The notes beneath the pieces were generated by a model that was not told where the DNA came from, did no database searches, and saw only the letters and a list, made by a program, of their open reading frames with translations. 64,000 nt of DNA from Ktedonobacteraceae bacterium (GTDB lineage Bacteria; Chloroflexota; Ktedonobacteria; Ktedonobacterales; Ktedonobacteraceae). Every line of letters begins with the position of its first letter. The first letter of the stretch is position 1. The position numbers and the translations under genes were made by a program. The stretch spans positions 62,001 through 126,000 of the forward strand of contig DASRBN010000007.1 in assembly GCA_035653615.1 (NCBI GenBank), read 5' to 3'. Positions 62,508-64,000 of the stretch are shown here, piece after piece.

Positions 62508-63773
62508 ATGGTAACACAGGCGAAGGAATCAAAACCAAAAGAGGAAATACAACGCATCACATCCTCGAAAGATGTTAAAAAGGTTGCGAAAGATGTCAAA
62601 CCGATCCAGCAGTTCTTTTCAAAATTCAACAACGACTGGGTCATGAACTTTGCCTCAGGTCTGGCATTCAACGTCTTAACAGCTATCTTTCCCATCCTGA
62701 TCGCGCTCATCGCCATTTTCGGCCTCATTGTCGGAAACCTGGCACCGGGTTCAGAAAAGCAGCTTATTGACGGCATCCAGAATGCCTTTCCCAAACAAAT
62801 ACAGGCCGGTAATCTACTGGTGCCTGTCTTTAATTCCCTGAATCGTAATGCCGGCCCTCTACTCATTATTGCTATCCTCACAGCCCTATTCGGCGGCTCG
62901 CGCCTTTTCGTGGCGTTAGAGGGATACTTTGATATCATTTTTCATACTCGTCCACGCAACGTCATCCGGCAAAACATCATGGCATTCGTGATGCTGCTGC
63001 TGTTTATCGTCCTGATACCTCTTATCATTTTTGGTAGCGCTTTACCGGCCCTTGTCGTCTCGCTTTTAAAAACAACCCCACTGAACAATGTTCCTGGCAG
63101 TGGGATTTTCTTTACGGCGATCGGTATTGTATTCGCCATACTTTTCGCGTGGATCCTCTTCGAGACCATCTACGTCGTCGTGCCCAATCAGAAAATCAGC
63201 TTCCGCAATAGCTGGTTAGGCGCGCTCGTAGCAGCGGTATTAGTAGAAATTTACCTCATCCTCTTTCCTTTCTATGTGACCCATTTCATGAACACCTACA
63301 CAGGAACAGCAGGTTTCGCCGTCATTCTGCTATTCTTCCTCTACTACTTCTCGGTGATTTTGTTGCTGGGCGCTGAAGTGAACGCGTTCATCGCCGAGAA
63401 GGTACGCGCTACACCGGCTGATATTCCCACGATGATCCACGAGTTAACCAGCCACCTGCAAACAAACGAGCAGGCTATTCAGCAACAGGCAGCAGTCTCG
63501 CACAAAGATGAGCAGCCAAAAGCTATCCTTCCCAAAGGTGAAGCCAGTAAATTGAAACAGCAGGCTCAGAAGACTGGCTCTAATGGCAAGACGGCAGCGA
63601 GTTCTGACGGTCAGATGCAAACACCGTCAGAAACAGAGCATAAAGAGAATAATAAGAAGAAAGGGAAAGGTCGTACTCCGGGAGCCTCCAATAGATTTAC
63701 CATCCTGGAGGTCGTGGCAGGGACTGCCCTGGCCTTTATGATTGAGCTTTTCCGCGAGCGCAAGGGGAAATAA
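62508..63773 (+). CDS. YihY/BrkB-family membrane protein
   Basis: 421 residues. The first 50 are polar and charged; six membrane helices follow up to about residue 305, with VMNFASGLAFNVLTAIFPIL and ALFGGSRLFVALEGYFDIIF typical of the YihY/virulence factor BrkB family. A hydrophilic Lys/Gln-rich tail of about 110 residues is likely disordered, and a short hydrophobic end (AGTALAFMIEL) closes the protein. Function in the family is unsettled. The start follows GGGAGG. Confidence 0.83.
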   Translation: MVTQAKESKPKEEIQRITSSKDVKKVAKDVKPIQQFFSKFNNDWVMNFASGLAFNVLTAIFPILIALIAIFGLIVGNLAPGSEKQLIDGIQNAFPKQIQAGNLLVPVFNSLNRNAGPLLIIAILTALFGGSRLFVALEGYFDIIFHTRPRNVIRQNIMAFVMLLLFIVLIPLIIFGSALPALVVSLLKTTPLNNVPGSGIFFTAIGIVFAILFAWILFETIYVVVPNQKISFRNSWLGALVAAVLVEIYLILFPFYVTHFMNTYTGTAGFAVILLFFLYYFSVILLLGAEVNAFIAEKVRATPADIPTMIHELTSHLQTNEQAIQQQAAVSHKDEQPKAILPKGEASKLKQQAQKTGSNGKTAASSDGQMQTPSETEHKENNKKKGKGRTPGASNRFTILEVVAGTALAFMIELFRERKGK

Positions 63774-64000
63774 AGGGATTGCTTTCCTGGCTTCTTCTCG
63801 ATGCTGGCATACTAGCTAGATGCCTATCGAAGTTGAGAGCTGACCCGCGGTCTGTAAAAGACCGCGGGTCAGTTTCATCATCGAAACTACTGATCGCCCC
63901 GGAAATTTGTAACTGCCCTACTATTTCAGCGGCAATACCATGACCATAGAGGCCCTCCGCTACTGTCGCTGCCCCTAGAGCCGCTTCAAAGCCCTGAAAT
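63738..64000 (-). CDS. Possible C-terminal part of a leftward gene (uncertain)
   Basis: On the minus strand one frame is open from the window's right edge to a TAA near 63738, giving about 87 codons; the edge part begins FQGFEAALGAATVAEGLYGH. It runs through the hairpin at 63840-63875 and overlaps the last bases of the YihY gene. The first 40 residues look like real protein; the rest looks non-coding. It may be a chance frame. Confidence 0.2.
63840..63875 (+). terminator. Rho-independent terminator of the YihY/BrkB gene
   Basis: A perfect 14-bp stem CTGACCCGCGGTCT / AGACCGCGGGTCAG with a 5-base loop and TTTC. It lies 67 bases past the stop codon. Confidence 0.75.

Noticed and set aside
1-64000. 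tRNA or rRNA genes
   Set aside because: I found no T-arm-like GTTCRANNC with a matching acceptor stem on either strand while reading; a tRNA scan would settle it.

Overview
The window looks like chromosome from a Chloroflexota bacterium of the Ktedonobacteria type. This is inferred from the gene mix, not from a marker gene: HTH-NB-ARC-TPR regulators, several beta-propeller proteins (WD40, PQQ-like and a W-rich repeat), a Ser/Thr kinase with a membrane tail, many small zinc-ribbon proteins, a CutSLM-type molybdenum hydroxylase and Thr/Pro-linked secreted enzymes. Genes lie on both strands in short operons. I see no tRNA, rRNA, insertion sequence, phage gene or CRISPR array.

Layout. 1-8.4 kb: the start of an M29 aminopeptidase, a secreted HNH-like lipoprotein, a GNAT acetyltransferase, a Kef/Na+:H+ antiporter, and a small-large-medium molybdenum hydroxylase operon. 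8.5-19 kb: nicotinate phosphoribosyltransferase with a possible leader peptide, a small mechanosensitive-type channel, an FHA-oxidoreductase fusion coupled to a zinc-ribbon membrane protein, a membrane kinase facing a PQQ-propeller lipoprotein. 19-23 kb: a secreted phosphoesterase-like protein and a secreted GH5 glycosidase. 23-30 kb: miaB, a TPR protein followed by a 39-residue COX24/mS38-like basic protein, a PucR regulator with an M20 peptidase, an SDR with a palindromic operator, and a uridine-kinase-like protein. 30-37 kb: an orphan CydB-like protein behind a WD40 protein, a large STAND regulator, and an APC permease.

37-44 kb holds the most unusual locus, a compact four-gene operon on the minus strand: an unknown 310-aa protein, a CHAT (caspase-like) protease with C-terminal zinc ribbons, a 1231-aa TPR protein ending in a domain that closely resembles the cytoplasmic part of FlhA/FHIPEP (the flagellar/type III export gate), and a 224-aa protein with a second, shorter FHIPEP-like domain. 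No flagellar or secretion gene is nearby. Gene overlaps, one recognisable promoter and a lower GC content mark it as one unit. I infer a protease-based signalling or conflict system that has recruited the export-gate cytoplasmic fold.

44-64 kb: Sua5, a seven-repeat secreted propeller, a putative permuted papain-like hydrolase, a stand-alone PolX-type HhH protein, gabT, a class IV aminotransferase, an EVE protein, a DUF4342 protein, a crotonase, a DinB-TPR fusion, parE-parC, an HTH-TPR regulator, a zinc-ribbon protein behind a 42-bp perfect palindrome, a J-domain protein and a YihY/BrkB membrane protein. Functions come from motifs read by eye; no database search was run.
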